Assembly (NCBI GenBank): GCA_020746835.1
Contig: JAGPNK010000010.1
Location: 1,612,001 to 1,676,000 of the forward strand
Reading direction: 5' to 3'
Length of the DNA: 64,000 bases
From: Stachybotrys elegans
Taxonomy: Eukaryota; Ascomycota; Sordariomycetes; Hypocreales; Stachybotryaceae
A program made the position numbers and the translations under genes. Positions 35,383 through 46,395 of the stretch are shown piece by piece. The notes below the pieces were generated by a model, which saw nothing but the letters and a program-made list of their open reading frames with translations, made no database searches and had not been told where the DNA came from. The first letter of the stretch is position 1. Each line of letters starts with the position of its first letter.

Positions 35383-36406
35383 TTGCCCAGGTAAAGGGCG
35401 ACACCGAAGCCATAGTGGCGCGGTGCATACACCAAAGATTGGATTGGGGAGTATATTTGCGATGTGCAGGAAACAAAAAACGCAAAAGCAGAAATGGGGA
35501 GAGGAAGGGTGCCGAAAGGTTGCTGGTGGCGTCGGCACGGCGTGGAATGAGGTGGGAGGAGAGGAAAGAAATCGTCAAGAAAACGCGTCGGAGCGCGGAG
35601 CGGGAAGGAGACGAGGCACGAGCAAACGCGGCAGGAACAGACATCGGTTTGTTTACGTTGGACCCACGATCATCGGGGACCCTCACCGTTGCAGGCGCTA
35701 GACCAGATTAGGACAGCTTTCAAGTTGGCGGCTGCATGTTACATAGGTATTTACAGTGAAAACGTGTGCTGCCGTGGGAAGTCGGGGAGTGCGTTTTTCT
35801 CGCCATACTTAATTAGTTTGGATTCACGTTCTTTCTCAAGGTAGTCCTTTCATTCAATCAGGCCTTGTTGATACATTGATCTGTCCTTCACTGAGGGCAG
35901 TTGGCGCTAAACTCACCGCCTAGCAATCACCTTATTATTGTCCTGACGATCAAAACAACCTTGGTCTCAATTAAAGGCGTGGGCCCTCAACACAAGGCAT
36001 GGCATCGTCTACAACCACAACGATCCCAACCCATACAAACACATTCATGTACCCTAGTCTGATTCACTGATTCACACCGTCTGATGGAGTCGGCAGTTTC
36101 ATGCAGCTGCCAAGCCAGCATCTCTTCTTCCCATCCAACCGCCTCACCTTATGCGCCTTCATCTGACGCTAACTTCTGGCTGACTCATCATCCCGGCAAG
36201 AGGCCTGCGGGGCCAATCCTGGCCTCTGCCCCTCCAAGGCATGAGCCACGAGAACACAGTCCTCGAAGCCTCATCCGCCTAACGTCATCCCTCCCCGTCC
36301 AGGCTCCCACCATCCACAGGCCGACTCGGCGCGCCGTCCACTCCCCCCGATCAAATCCATTCGTGCGCAACCGCCCAAACGCATACACACGCCACCCCCA
36401 GAGAAG
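35383..36406. promoter_or_regulatory. Divergent promoter region, nuclear protein / VPS60
   Basis: About 1 kb between two divergent start codons. The last 200 bases before VPS60 are C-rich, as is common in fungal leaders. No TATA box or further gene was seen. Confidence 0.45.
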
Positions 36407-37045
36407 ATGAACCGCCTCTTCGGGTCCAAGCCTACGGGCCCCAAACCTACCCTCACCGGCGCCATCGCCAGCATCGACACGCGCATCGCCTCGCTCGACA
36501 CAAAGCTCAAGGCCCTCAACGCCGAGCTCTCCGCCTACCAGGAGAAGCTGTCGCGCATGCGCGATGGGCCCGGCAAGCAGGCCATCAAGCAAAAGGCCCT
36601 CAAGGTCCTGCAGCGCCGCAAGGCCTACGAGGCGGAGAAGGACAAGCTCGAGAGCCAGGTCTGGAACATGGAGCAGGCCCAGAGCATGAACGACAACCTC
36701 AAGAACGTCATGACCCAGGTCGACGCCATGAAGACCACCAACAAGGAGCTGCGCAAGCAGTACGGCAAGATCGACATTGACAAGATTGAGCGCCTGCAGG
36801 ACGAGATGGCCGATCTCATGGACGTCGGCAACGAGATCCAAGAGAGTCTGGCCAGGAGTTACGATATACCCGACGACGTTGATGAGACCGAGCTCGACGC
36901 TGAGCTCGAGGCGCTTGGCCTGGAGCAGGAGCTCGAGCAGGAGATGGCCGGCAACGTCCCCGGATTCCTTCAGGACGAGGTTGTCCCCGAGTTTGTAGAC
37001 GAAGCCCCGCAGACCGAAGACAAGGTGAAGCAGGTTGCCGGTTGA
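36407..37045 (+). CDS. VPS60: ESCRT-III subunit Vps60/CHMP5
   Basis: An intronless frame of 212 residues, close to the usual family length. It starts MNRLFGSKPTGPKPTL, the typical short basic N-terminus of CHMP5/Vps60. It continues with the charged helices of the Snf7 family: the run ending AIKQKALKVLQRRKAYE, then NMEQAQSMNDNLKNVMTQVDAMKT, and DKIERLQDEMADLMDVGNEIQESL, which matches helix 4-5 of CHMP5. The C-terminal third is acidic (DETELDAELEALG) and should contain the MIM-like element that contacts Vta1 and thereby regulates the ATPase Vps4. It acts at endosomes in multivesicular body formation. The call is secure from sequence pattern and length. VFA1, another Vps4-linked gene, lies 20 kb away. 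Confidence 0.95.
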   Translation: MNRLFGSKPTGPKPTLTGAIASIDTRIASLDTKLKALNAELSAYQEKLSRMRDGPGKQAIKQKALKVLQRRKAYEAEKDKLESQVWNMEQAQSMNDNLKNVMTQVDAMKTTNKELRKQYGKIDIDKIERLQDEMADLMDVGNEIQESLARSYDIPDDVDETELDAELEALGLEQELEQEMAGNVPGFLQDEVVPEFVDEAPQTEDKVKQVAG

Positions 37046-37409
37046 GCGCGGCTATCCAACGTCGTGCTGGGACGCTACATTCGAAATACCTTGGCCCATA
37101 TGCCATCACTATCGGAGCGCCGCCATTGTAAATATCTTGGCTATGTCATCATGTCATCACTTGGGCTAGGAGTTGGTGGAAATAGTAAAGCAAGTGGCTT
37201 GTTCGTATTCTCCCACGCCCAACCCACGCCCAACCCATGCCCTGACGCCCGGTAAACCTTTGCATAAGATGCATGCCGAACCGGCTGTGCCTCGCTTGTG
37301 TTAGATGACTGTATTCCTATCCCAGCGCTACACCCTATTGTCCAAACAAACGCCACAAAGCCAGTATGGCCTGTCCCCATATTTGCAAATTTCCAAATCA
37401 CCCTGTCCC
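37046..37409. other. Convergent 3' intergenic region
   Basis: VPS60 and the F-box gene end toward each other. No gene seen. Confidence 0.5.
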
Positions 37410-40400
37410 TTAGTCCACGGTCGCGAAGAAGCGCGCGACCTGCTCCAGCTCCCGATCGCCGTTACAAAAGTCCCAGCCGACAATGACAGGGGCCTGGCTG
37501 CAGCAGACAATCTTGCGTGCGTCGAATTGCAGCTTAAAGACACGGGCCGGGGCGTTCTCTGGCACAGCCATGTGGGGGTGGTGATGTCCAGCCGCAGCGG
37601 GGTTGAAGCCGCCTTGTACGTTGGGAGGCGCTTGGTTTTGCTGAGGGGGGAAGTTTGCATGCCCACCACCTGCCGCTGCCGGCTGGGTTGGTGTGGCCGA
37701 TCCTGCAGAGGCATTGCCGCCCCCAGTGACGGTACTCCGGGAACTCGAGGAGCCTGCATTGGCCTGCATCGACGAACCAGCCGAGCTGGAGCCCGCGACA
37801 GTGGGCGGTGCACTGTTGTTGGTACGGTGTCTCTCGGCCTGCTCGCTCTGTACGGCCACAAGAGCATCTGCGACGGCGTGGCGCAGCAGTGTCTGCATGA
37901 ATGGAGATGGCTCCCGCTCAATAGCAGATTGCAGGTAGTTGTGGTGTATGAGCATAGTAGGATACTGAGCCAGCGCCTGCTGCAGCGCCACAACGCCGAG
38001 GGGTATAACTTGGTCGATCAGTATCATCATGGGGTTGGCAGCAGTATTGCCCCTGCTCTGAGTATCTGGCAGCCGCATAGGTGGCAGGCTGCCTCCGTGG
38101 GTCAGTTGACTGATGCTAGGCAGCTGATTCCCGCCGAGATGCTGTGCCGACAGCGATGGTAGCGGGCGCACTGAATGATGCAGGTTCATGCGAGCAGGCT
38201 CCGTGGGGACAGCGGGCGCAGGAGGGGCTGCTTCTCTGCGCTGAGCGGCGGCGGCGGCCTCCTCCTGGCGGAGGTGGTGGGTGGGCTTCCATACACCCTC
38301 CTTGTCGCGTCTCCAGATGATGATGCTCTGGTCGTAGGAGCCCGAGACAATACGTCCATACTTTCTGCCGCCGCCTCCTCCAGGGGGGACCTTGGCCCCA
38401 ATAGCCTGGACATCAGCCGGTCGTGAGCTGCCGGCGTTGACTCGTCGAGAGTTCCCTGATCTTCGATCTGTCTCTTGGGAGATCTCGCCTGCTTCCACCG
38501 CTCTAAAGTACTCTGCGTCAACAGCCTTGGCCTCCACCTCGTCCTCATACTGGCTGTACGGCAAATCGCCGAAGCCTGCCTGCACGGTGCGTACTAGGTG
38601 GGCATGTCCCCGCAGCTGTGCTACCTTGAGGCCAGTCTGAGCATCGAAAATACAGACCTCAAAATCGCTGCTACCACTGACAATTCTCCGTCCATCAAAC
38701 TCGACGCACGCGATGCCCTTCTCGTGGGCAGGGATGGTCAGGGTAGGCACCTGGTTAGGCCAGTCCCACACCTTGATGTGCCGATCACCAGAGACAGAGA
38801 CGACGGTATCCCCGCGGATCTGAATGGCGTTGACGGCGGCGGTATGACCATCCAGACGACCGATCATGGTGAATGGCGGTACTACGTGCAGCTCGTCAGA
38901 GAGATCTGGGTCATATCCGTAACGCTTGAGGTTCCTCGCCGCGGAGCTGACGAGCTGGGTGCCTCCTTGTCCAGATTCACCATATTGCATGGGCTTCCGG
39001 TTGAAGATTTTGATCGTCTTATCCTTGGATGACGTGACGAGCACCTTCTTGTCAAAGCGAACGTTGAGCACGGATTCGCGATGGGCCTTTGTGATTTTCT
39101 GCAGAATTTCTCCCGTTGAAAACTTCCAGATGAAGACGTTCGAGTCGCTGCTCCCAGACACCAGGAGATCCTCCTCGGGGTCGGCGTCAAATTGTAGGCA
39201 CAAGACAGACCCCGAATGGCCCACCAAAGGAGGGCGAACCAATCTTCGGGTGTGTACGTTCCATATCCTCATAGACTGGTCCCTGCTCCCGCTAACCAGG
39301 TAATTGGAATCAAACTGTATCGTGTAAACGCATTCTTGGTGGCCTTCCTCTGGAAAGTTGGGATGCGGCAGTTGAAAGGTGATAAACTTGCCCAGCTCCC
39401 AGTTGGATTCGAGGCGACGCCTCATGTTGTAGAGGTACTTCCAGTTTATCCGATAGCGGGAGCTATTCACATCCCACATGCCCAGGGCAGAACGGACCAT
39501 AGCGCCAGGGCTATCGGCGGGGAGAATGGGAGGCAGCGACACCATCTGATCATCGTCTAGCTCGCTGGGTCGGCTCCTCGAGTCGGAAGACCGACTGCTT
39601 CTGGTAGGGCCCCTGTCTACACCTTTCCCGTGGCCTACCATGGTATCCAGATCCATATCGCCTCCTGTGAAGGAGCGATTCGGGCTGGAGAAGGTCGGTG
39701 AGCCTAGTGGACTGCCCAAGATGGAGCCCTCGGTGGTGCTGAGGACGCGATCGCTATCCGACATTTCAAGATCATCATCCTCGTTGAGCAAGGCGCGAAT
39801 TTTACTTGTGCGTCCTTCTGCGTTCTGGATGCGGTGCAGATGGCTAATGGAGCTGGTGAGGCGGGCGTTGACTTTGGTTTCCCAGGCTTCCACTTCGGCC
39901 GGGATGGCCTTCCAGCCTTCCATGTAGTAAAGCTTCTCCCATAGTTTCCGGTCGAGAGCCAAATCGTACCAAGCACGGCAGGTTTGTGTGACGCTGACGA
40001 GCGAGACGGGGTCGAGATAGCCTAGAATCTTGAGGCAGATCTCGGGTGGGAGGTAGCGGATGAAGTCGATATAGAGACGCGGGTTTAGGCGCTCGACAAT
40101 CTCGGCGATGGTGGAGGTAGGCAGTTCGTTGAGCAGAACCATGGTCAGTTCTGGGCTGGCGTGTTAGCAAGCGGAGAGGACAGGCGCAGAGAGTTGTGGG
40201 CTCGGGGATCTGGCGTACCCTTCTTGATCTTAACCGGGAGAAGCGATGCATTGCTGCTCAACCATGCTGGCAGGTCGGCGGGGGTTCTTAGGGTTGAGAG
40301 GAGGTCGGGCAGGTCGAGGTAGGCGGTCGAGTTGATGGGGTCCTCCGAGTAGCCCTCGTCGGTTTGGTGGGCGGGGGAGAAGTGATCCATGGGGGACTGC

Positions 40401-40417
40401 TGATCACGCCTGGCCAT
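37410..40417 (-). CDS. F-box/WD40 repeat protein (FWD-1-like SCF substrate receptor)
   Basis: Two exons, 40417-40219 and 40150-37410, with a 68-bp intron (branch GCTAAC); 979 residues. The start is MARRDQQSP. An F-box lies at about residues 96-142 (YLPPEICLKILGYLDPVSL). WD40 repeats run from about 335, with clear blades such as LVSGSRDQSMRIWN, LVSGSSDSNVFIWK and IVSGSYDQSIIIW, and an inserted low-complexity loop before the last group. After a Gln/Ala/Ser-rich region the protein ends with VFKLQFDARKIVCCSQ..IVGWDF. It should bind Skp1 through the F-box and phosphorylated substrates through the propeller, targeting them for ubiquitination. Length and architecture recall Neurospora FWD-1, the receptor for the clock protein FRQ, more than SconB/Met30; that orthology is inference. 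Confidence 0.9.
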
Positions 40418-40502
40418 GGTCGGCAATCAGATCAAGGCAGACCAGACTGGAGCATGGAGGCTCAAAGGCGCGAGCAATCGGAATCGAGACGACGGTCGAG
40501 CC

Positions 40503-40528
40503 GAGGTCGAGGTCGAGGTCGAGGTCGA
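40503..40528. repeat. (GAGGTC)n hexamer repeat
   Basis: About four GAGGTC units in the upstream region of the F-box gene. Confidence 0.8.
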
Positions 40529-40827
40529 AAGTCACCGCGGGGAGCGGAGCAGGGAGCGAAAGCAGGGGATGGGGAGGGCCGAGGCGAGGTCTGGCGGCGG
40601 TGAGGTTGATGAGGGACGAAGGGAGAAGGGAACGGCAGTTGGACCACGCAGGGCGGATTGGCTGACAGCGGATGGTGGCCGGGTGGTGGCCGGATGGTGG
40701 CCGAATGGCGGACAACGATGCGTCTGTGGCGACGCGATGATCAATGAGCGGAGTTGGCGGCTTCTCGATGGAACCAAGCGCAGCGATGGACGACTACAGA
40801 GCGGTGGGACGTGACGGTCTGCGCTAC

Positions 40828-40875
40828 GGTCTGCGGTCTGGTCTGCGGTCTGGTCTGCGGTCTGGTCTGCGGTCT
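40828..40875. repeat. 12-bp tandem repeat GGTCTGCGGTCT
   Basis: Four direct copies, about 410-460 bp upstream of the F-box gene start codon. Confidence 0.85.
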
Positions 40876-43170
40876 GTGTTGTTGGAGCAAATAAATTGGG
40901 AGGTGGGATAAACCCTGGGCTGCACCTGCACCAGCAGAGGTAAAGATGGAATGATGGAGGCTGACAGGTTGCAACGGCTTACTTGGCTTGGCTCGCCCGA
41001 CGAGCCTGGCTTGCCTGGGCAGCCATCCATGATGCCTGTCGACGATTTAGCCCTGGCAGATGTCATGGAGGGCCAGTAGCCTGGCAGGACACGGCCCACC
41101 ACTGGCCGAGCGCCTGAGAGCATGGGGGGTCGCCCAGAATCCGGGTCGAGTCGCCCGTGGTCTGGGCCTGGCCCGTCCGTATTCCCGCCTGTTTTCCACT
41201 GTAGACCTACGTCGGCTTCTATTCTTGTGCCTACCCGAGACAAGGCCTCCCCACAAACCACACGGCTTGAAAACAGCCAGAACAACTTCAAACGCCAAAG
41301 AAGGGAGAAAATGGGCTACGTATTTATAGAGTCTTACGCTGTGACATTGCATGCTTCTTTGCAACTCGGAATGGCTTCACAGTACTTAAGCGAGTCCTGT
41401 ACTTGGGGAAGCTGTCGCACTATCAAGCTTTATAATCGCGAATCGGCTGCACCAAGCACGTAACAAAAGTAGTAGCGAGTGGTCTGATTTGGGTTTCTTT
41501 TGTCGCCCTATTCGAGTTGGTATTGACTGTTTCAATGATTCAATCGCTAGCGAGGATGAATACGACGAGGACCAGTAGCCGTGCCTTCTAGCGACACGAC
41601 TTCCGCGATATATGTAAGTGAAATAGATACTTATCGTGAGGACCAGCTCTCTTCACTACCTATGTCAGCGGCTCGTGGATACAAAGCAAAAAGAACTTGA
41701 ACGTTTCATTGATCCACCATCTCGCCAGTCTATCACGGATCCGGAGTGCCATTCGCCAACAAGCCAAGGCACCAAGAACAGGGAACGGATGCTTGTTTGC
41801 CGCCGCTTTTCATTCACGTGTGATCAACTGCTGGTGGATATGAAAAATATCCTGATTTACTGCGCGGTACCCAGTAAAATTGGAAACTTGATTTTGCGTT
41901 CCTGAAAGCAAGGAGGATGGATTGGCTGGCATCGCCACCCGACTGTCACTACTGATTGCATTTACGCGCCCAAGGCATTCAGTGGCTGTGCAGCGCCTCG
42001 CCTCCTCTCCTGGCACCAACCAGGAGGCAGCAGACAGTTGTACAAGATCAAGGGTTGATCCCGAACCTTGGGCATGTTTGCGATAAACCACGAGCATATG
42101 CCCAAGTGAGGGGAGTTTCAGAATAATTAGACTGTGCTTGAAGCATGATGACTCCAGGGTAGGCCAGATTTGAGCTACCGGATTTCAGGTCGGAGGGTTT
42201 GGCATTAGGGTAGCAGTTGTACCCATCTCTGGAACAAAGACACAGGTTCTGATAAGACCAGAGGTGAAATGATATAAGGTATTAGGCGTAGGTTGAGTCA
42301 GATGCTCAGCTGAGGGGAGATTTCGCTGCATATCACATGGCCTGATACGTGTAGGCAGACACCGACTCGGGCAATTACAAGACCATCTTACCTCTTGGAA
42401 ATAGCCAGGTGTTTACGATACGTCATGCACACTGCCTGTCTTTTCCATGCGGGAGACCAACCCTTCGACAAGAGAGAGATGACAGGTCTTGTCGATCGTC
42501 ATGCCGTCGGTGAGATTGCCTGACCAAGACGGGGTTTCCAACTTGGCATGTGCCACCTCGAGGTCCACCACACGATATCTGTATGCATATTCTGGGCGAG
42601 GATTCTAGTGGCTCGCGGCGATGACTCTCGAATGGTGGCGGCTACGCTCGTGCATCTTCAGACGAGCAGTCGTGCATATCGCATGCATATAGCGGACAGG
42701 CTACAGAGCACTGGTGAGGGCGGCTGACTGGGCCGAGGAGCGCCGGGCATGCCAATAGATGGCTCCGGGGCCCGGATCGGGTGGATCAGGCTCATGGGAA
42801 CAGGCATCTTTCGCATGCTGCAATCAAGCAATCACTCCAACAAAGCGCGCTTGGGGAGGCGATCATGTAGGGGACAGTGTTGTGGCTTGCACCAATGGCG
42901 CTGGCCGGCGGTGCCCCAAGCTTGCGATCCATCTGGCGTCTGGTGTGGCTCTCCTAGATGGGATGAGGGGACAAGTCGAGTCTTGCTTCCGTTTCGAAAT
43001 ATCCAGAAGGATCATCTGCCGATCAGCACGTATCAGTACATAATCAGAAGACAACCGGCAGGCAGGGTGAAACGGCTGTCTGGGCCAAGCAGGAAACTGC
43101 CGTGTCGGGAATGTCATGGCAGTCGTTTACAGCTTGGAGAGGGGAAGAAGGTGTAGGAGTAATAATGGAT

Positions 43171-43213
43171 TGTGTGTGAGTGTGTGTGAGTGTGTGTGTG
43201 TGCGCGCGCGCCC
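43171..43213. repeat. (TG)n-(CG)n compound microsatellite
   Basis: TG units with GAG interruptions pass directly into GCGCGCGC; alternating purine-pyrimidine of this kind can adopt Z-DNA. Confidence 0.8.
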
Positions 43214-44386
43214 ACTTGGAGAGGTCCAAGGCGCGGCATCGTCACAGAGCTAGCGAGTAGCATCCGATTTGGTGCGAGCACAGAATACAGGCCGCAGCAT
43301 GATGCTAGCCTGCCCATCGCGATGTAGTTGCACTATGCAGGGCCATCGTGCGTCTCCCGCACCAAGTCACCTTTGGTCCCTGGGATTCTGGGATTCGCAA
43401 TGGTGGAGAAGGAGGTGGAGGAAGATGCTCCCACCAGGCGCCATGTTGCGCTCGCATGTGCGTGCATGCGGAAGAAGCCCCGTCGTCCCCTTCCCCCCTC
43501 GTTCCTCGAGACCTCGTCCCATTCTCTGGCATAGGTATGTACTGTAGGTAGGTATGGATGCTTGGGCATGTATATGGTGTGCTGATGACGACAAAGGGTT
43601 GCAGAAGGATGCTGGAAGAAACACCCGTTGGACCGACTGCTGCACGTTTGCTTAGTATTGCTTATTGCGTGCAGCAAGAGGCTGAGAGCGGGAACGGCCG
43701 ACAGACTTCTAGAAGGGCTGGGCTGCGTGGTGTTTGGGATCCAGGTGGTGTGAGGAGATGCAGGAGGCACGGGTCACAAGCTGCAGCTTATCATGGCTTT
43801 GTCGCCCGAGCTACCTGGGACCACTGAATATCGCGCATCTTGGACGCATCAGCAGCAGCGGCGTGTCAGGAATCCGATTGCACGCCGACATGGGCGATGC
43901 AGGAGAAAGGGGAATGTCGATGCTTCGACGAGCCGATGCTTGGCAGCCATTTCCTTTGGTAGAGCCATCGGCCGTCGATATCTTAGCATACTAGTGTGAA
44001 ACAAAGCATGAAGAACCCACAGGCCGAGGAAAAAGCATGGAGGGCATGGATGCTGCGATTGCCGTTTCCCATGGCTGGGCTGCCCTGTCCAGGACCAGGA
44101 GGGTGAAAATTCCAGAAGCCGGCAATGGGACGAGGTGGGAGGGAGGATGGCTGCTGTGCCTCTGACTCCGGACGTACTACGTAGTAGTGTGGGTTGATGC
44201 AGGAGGATGCACCTATTTTTACCATGATGTAATCGTATGTAGATTCATCATCATCATCCTCATCCTCATCATGACTGTTAGTACTTGTATGTAGGCACTC
44301 GTCATCTCCTCGTTGGAACCGCCGTGGAGAGGACAAGGACGACGCATAACAGAAACTGGCAGCGATAATGCCGGTGGTCTCGGGCC

Positions 44387-44417
44387 CCTCTCTCCTCTCC
44401 TCTCCTCTCCTCTCCTC
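44387..44417. repeat. (CTCTC)n pentamer repeat
   Basis: About six CTCTC-type units, a polypurine/polypyrimidine mirror tract in non-coding sequence. Confidence 0.8.
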
Positions 44418-46395
44418 GTTGTCTCGACTCGCACGGCCAGCGGGATCGGCGCCTGCTGTTGCTCTTCCTGGCTGGCCATGTCTCCTTTTCCCGCTTCCCG
44501 CGCACGGTAGATTTTAATTACCTACCACCAACTAAGTGCCTTGTGCGGGACGAGAGCGACGGCTTGGTACCGCGACACCTTTTGATTGCTGGTAATTTTA
44601 ACCGTCCTCTGGCCTAAAGGGGCTGCCTCTTGCTCGTCCTCGTCTCGTCCCCCACGGTGTGATGGTGGTGGCACCACGCTTTGTCGAAAGGGTCCAGCCA
44701 GGCCCATCCATGCCGTATGGACTTGTTCTATTGATGTCCCCCCGTCGCAAAGGGATGGATGGATGGATGGTTGCTTCAGGGTACATCCAGGGCTGCATAA
44801 GCTCCGAGTACTCACCTCGTTGGTGTGGTACCCGATACATTGGCCACCAGTTCCTAGCTCCAACCTCAGCGCCTAACCGTTGCGCTGGCACCCAACCACC
44901 ACGCCCAGCCCAACGCCACCAAGCGCCGTGACAGCCACAGCATTACAAGTACCGGTACTGGCGCGTGGGAGCAGGGTACATGCACCATCCCACCCGCTCC
45001 CAGACTCTGGGGCTGATGCAACTGAAATTCCTCCGCTGCCACCCTCCATGGTACCTCACACGTTAATTATAGGCGCGCAGTACCTCCTACCTTCCCAAGC
45101 CATTCCCTCCAGCCCAGCATCTCCGGTACTTGCATGTACCTACCTCCACTACCAACCAGTCTCCATCAACTTCCATACAAGCACTATTAGGTTAGTACTC
45201 ACTGTCGCCTCAACCAATCTTCTAGGTATGTTTCCCTTTCCTGGAAAGAAGGGAGCTGCCCTCCGTGCATTGCATGCGCCGGAGACGTCCCGCCGGCTCG
45301 CCACGAGCTATCCATAGATTATTGCTCTGCCATTACACAAGCACAAGCACACGTACAAGTACATGCCTACATGGAGGCATCCCCGCTCACACTCCATTAA
45401 AGTAAAAGGCACTAGGTGTAGGCGCCCTAGTAGCACCTAGGTCTCCCAGGGTACCTACCACCTGGCCGCCCAGCAGAACCCACCTGCCTGCCTGACTTAG
45501 GGCGACCTAAGGTTGGAGGAGGTAGGTACCTCAGTGGAGATGCCAAGGTAGAGCCGACACCGACACCAACACCAAACCGCCATCAACCACACCCTTCCGA
45601 CACTTTCCTCGCCTCGCCTCACCTTCCTCCCAACCTCACACCTCCTAGTCCTCATTGTCGTCTGCGCCTGGCGAGCCTCCGACCGAGCGACCTCATCTCA
45701 CCACCGCGCCACGACGCCTTTGCATTCTGTTCTCTCTCTTCCTCCCTTCTGGCTGGCCATCCCGACCGCCAAATTAATTACGCCGACGCTGTCCCCTCCG
45801 AACCTCGACCATTTCTCCCTCCTGAGTCGAAATCCAGCCGAAACCACCCAGCCAAACCCCGCACACTCTCGAGCCAGCACAACCCTCAGCGCCAAAGGCA
45901 AAAAAGCAACTACGACGCGGCCCGGGACTCTTTCTGACGGGGAAGACGACTGGGACCCTTTCTTTTTCGTCTCTTCATTTTAACCCCCTCCCCTTCTCGT
46001 GCTGCTACTCTCCCCACCACCGCCTCCTCTTCCTACGGCCTCCCTCTCTCTCGTCAGCCGGGCTCAGCTGCGCATCCTCATCCATCGACCGAACAGCCGA
46101 CAAACCGACCGACACGCACGCCTTCGATTGCTGACGGACCCGCGCCGACGTATTCACTCCAGGGGCCGCTGCATGCCGTGATCCCTCGAGATCCCTTGGA
46201 ACGGTTCAGGGACCACTCGCTACAGCTTTCGGAAACGTGCTCCCATTCTTGGTCCCGTCTCCCTTGCGATCGGTTTCCACCCCCTTTGGCCTCATTCGCT
46301 GTCGCATTAGAACCACCGCCGCTGCTCTCTGCTCCGCGAAACCGCCGCCCTTCTCCCCTTCCTTCGCTTCCCCTCAGCGGATGGGACAGTAGGGA

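Larger units (their letters stand above)
40418..46395. other. 6-kb region without a recognisable gene
   Basis: Between the F-box gene and CDC24. The left 0.5 kb is the F-box promoter, with two tandem repeats. The right 0.8 kb (45,550-46,395) is pyrimidine-rich and probably the long CDC24 leader, perhaps with a leader intron. In between are many frames of 60-145 codons, none with a domain, and TACCTACC/TAGGTAGG motifs at 43,540, 44,520, 45,130, 45,450 and 45,520. I support no gene here. Confidence 0.5.
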
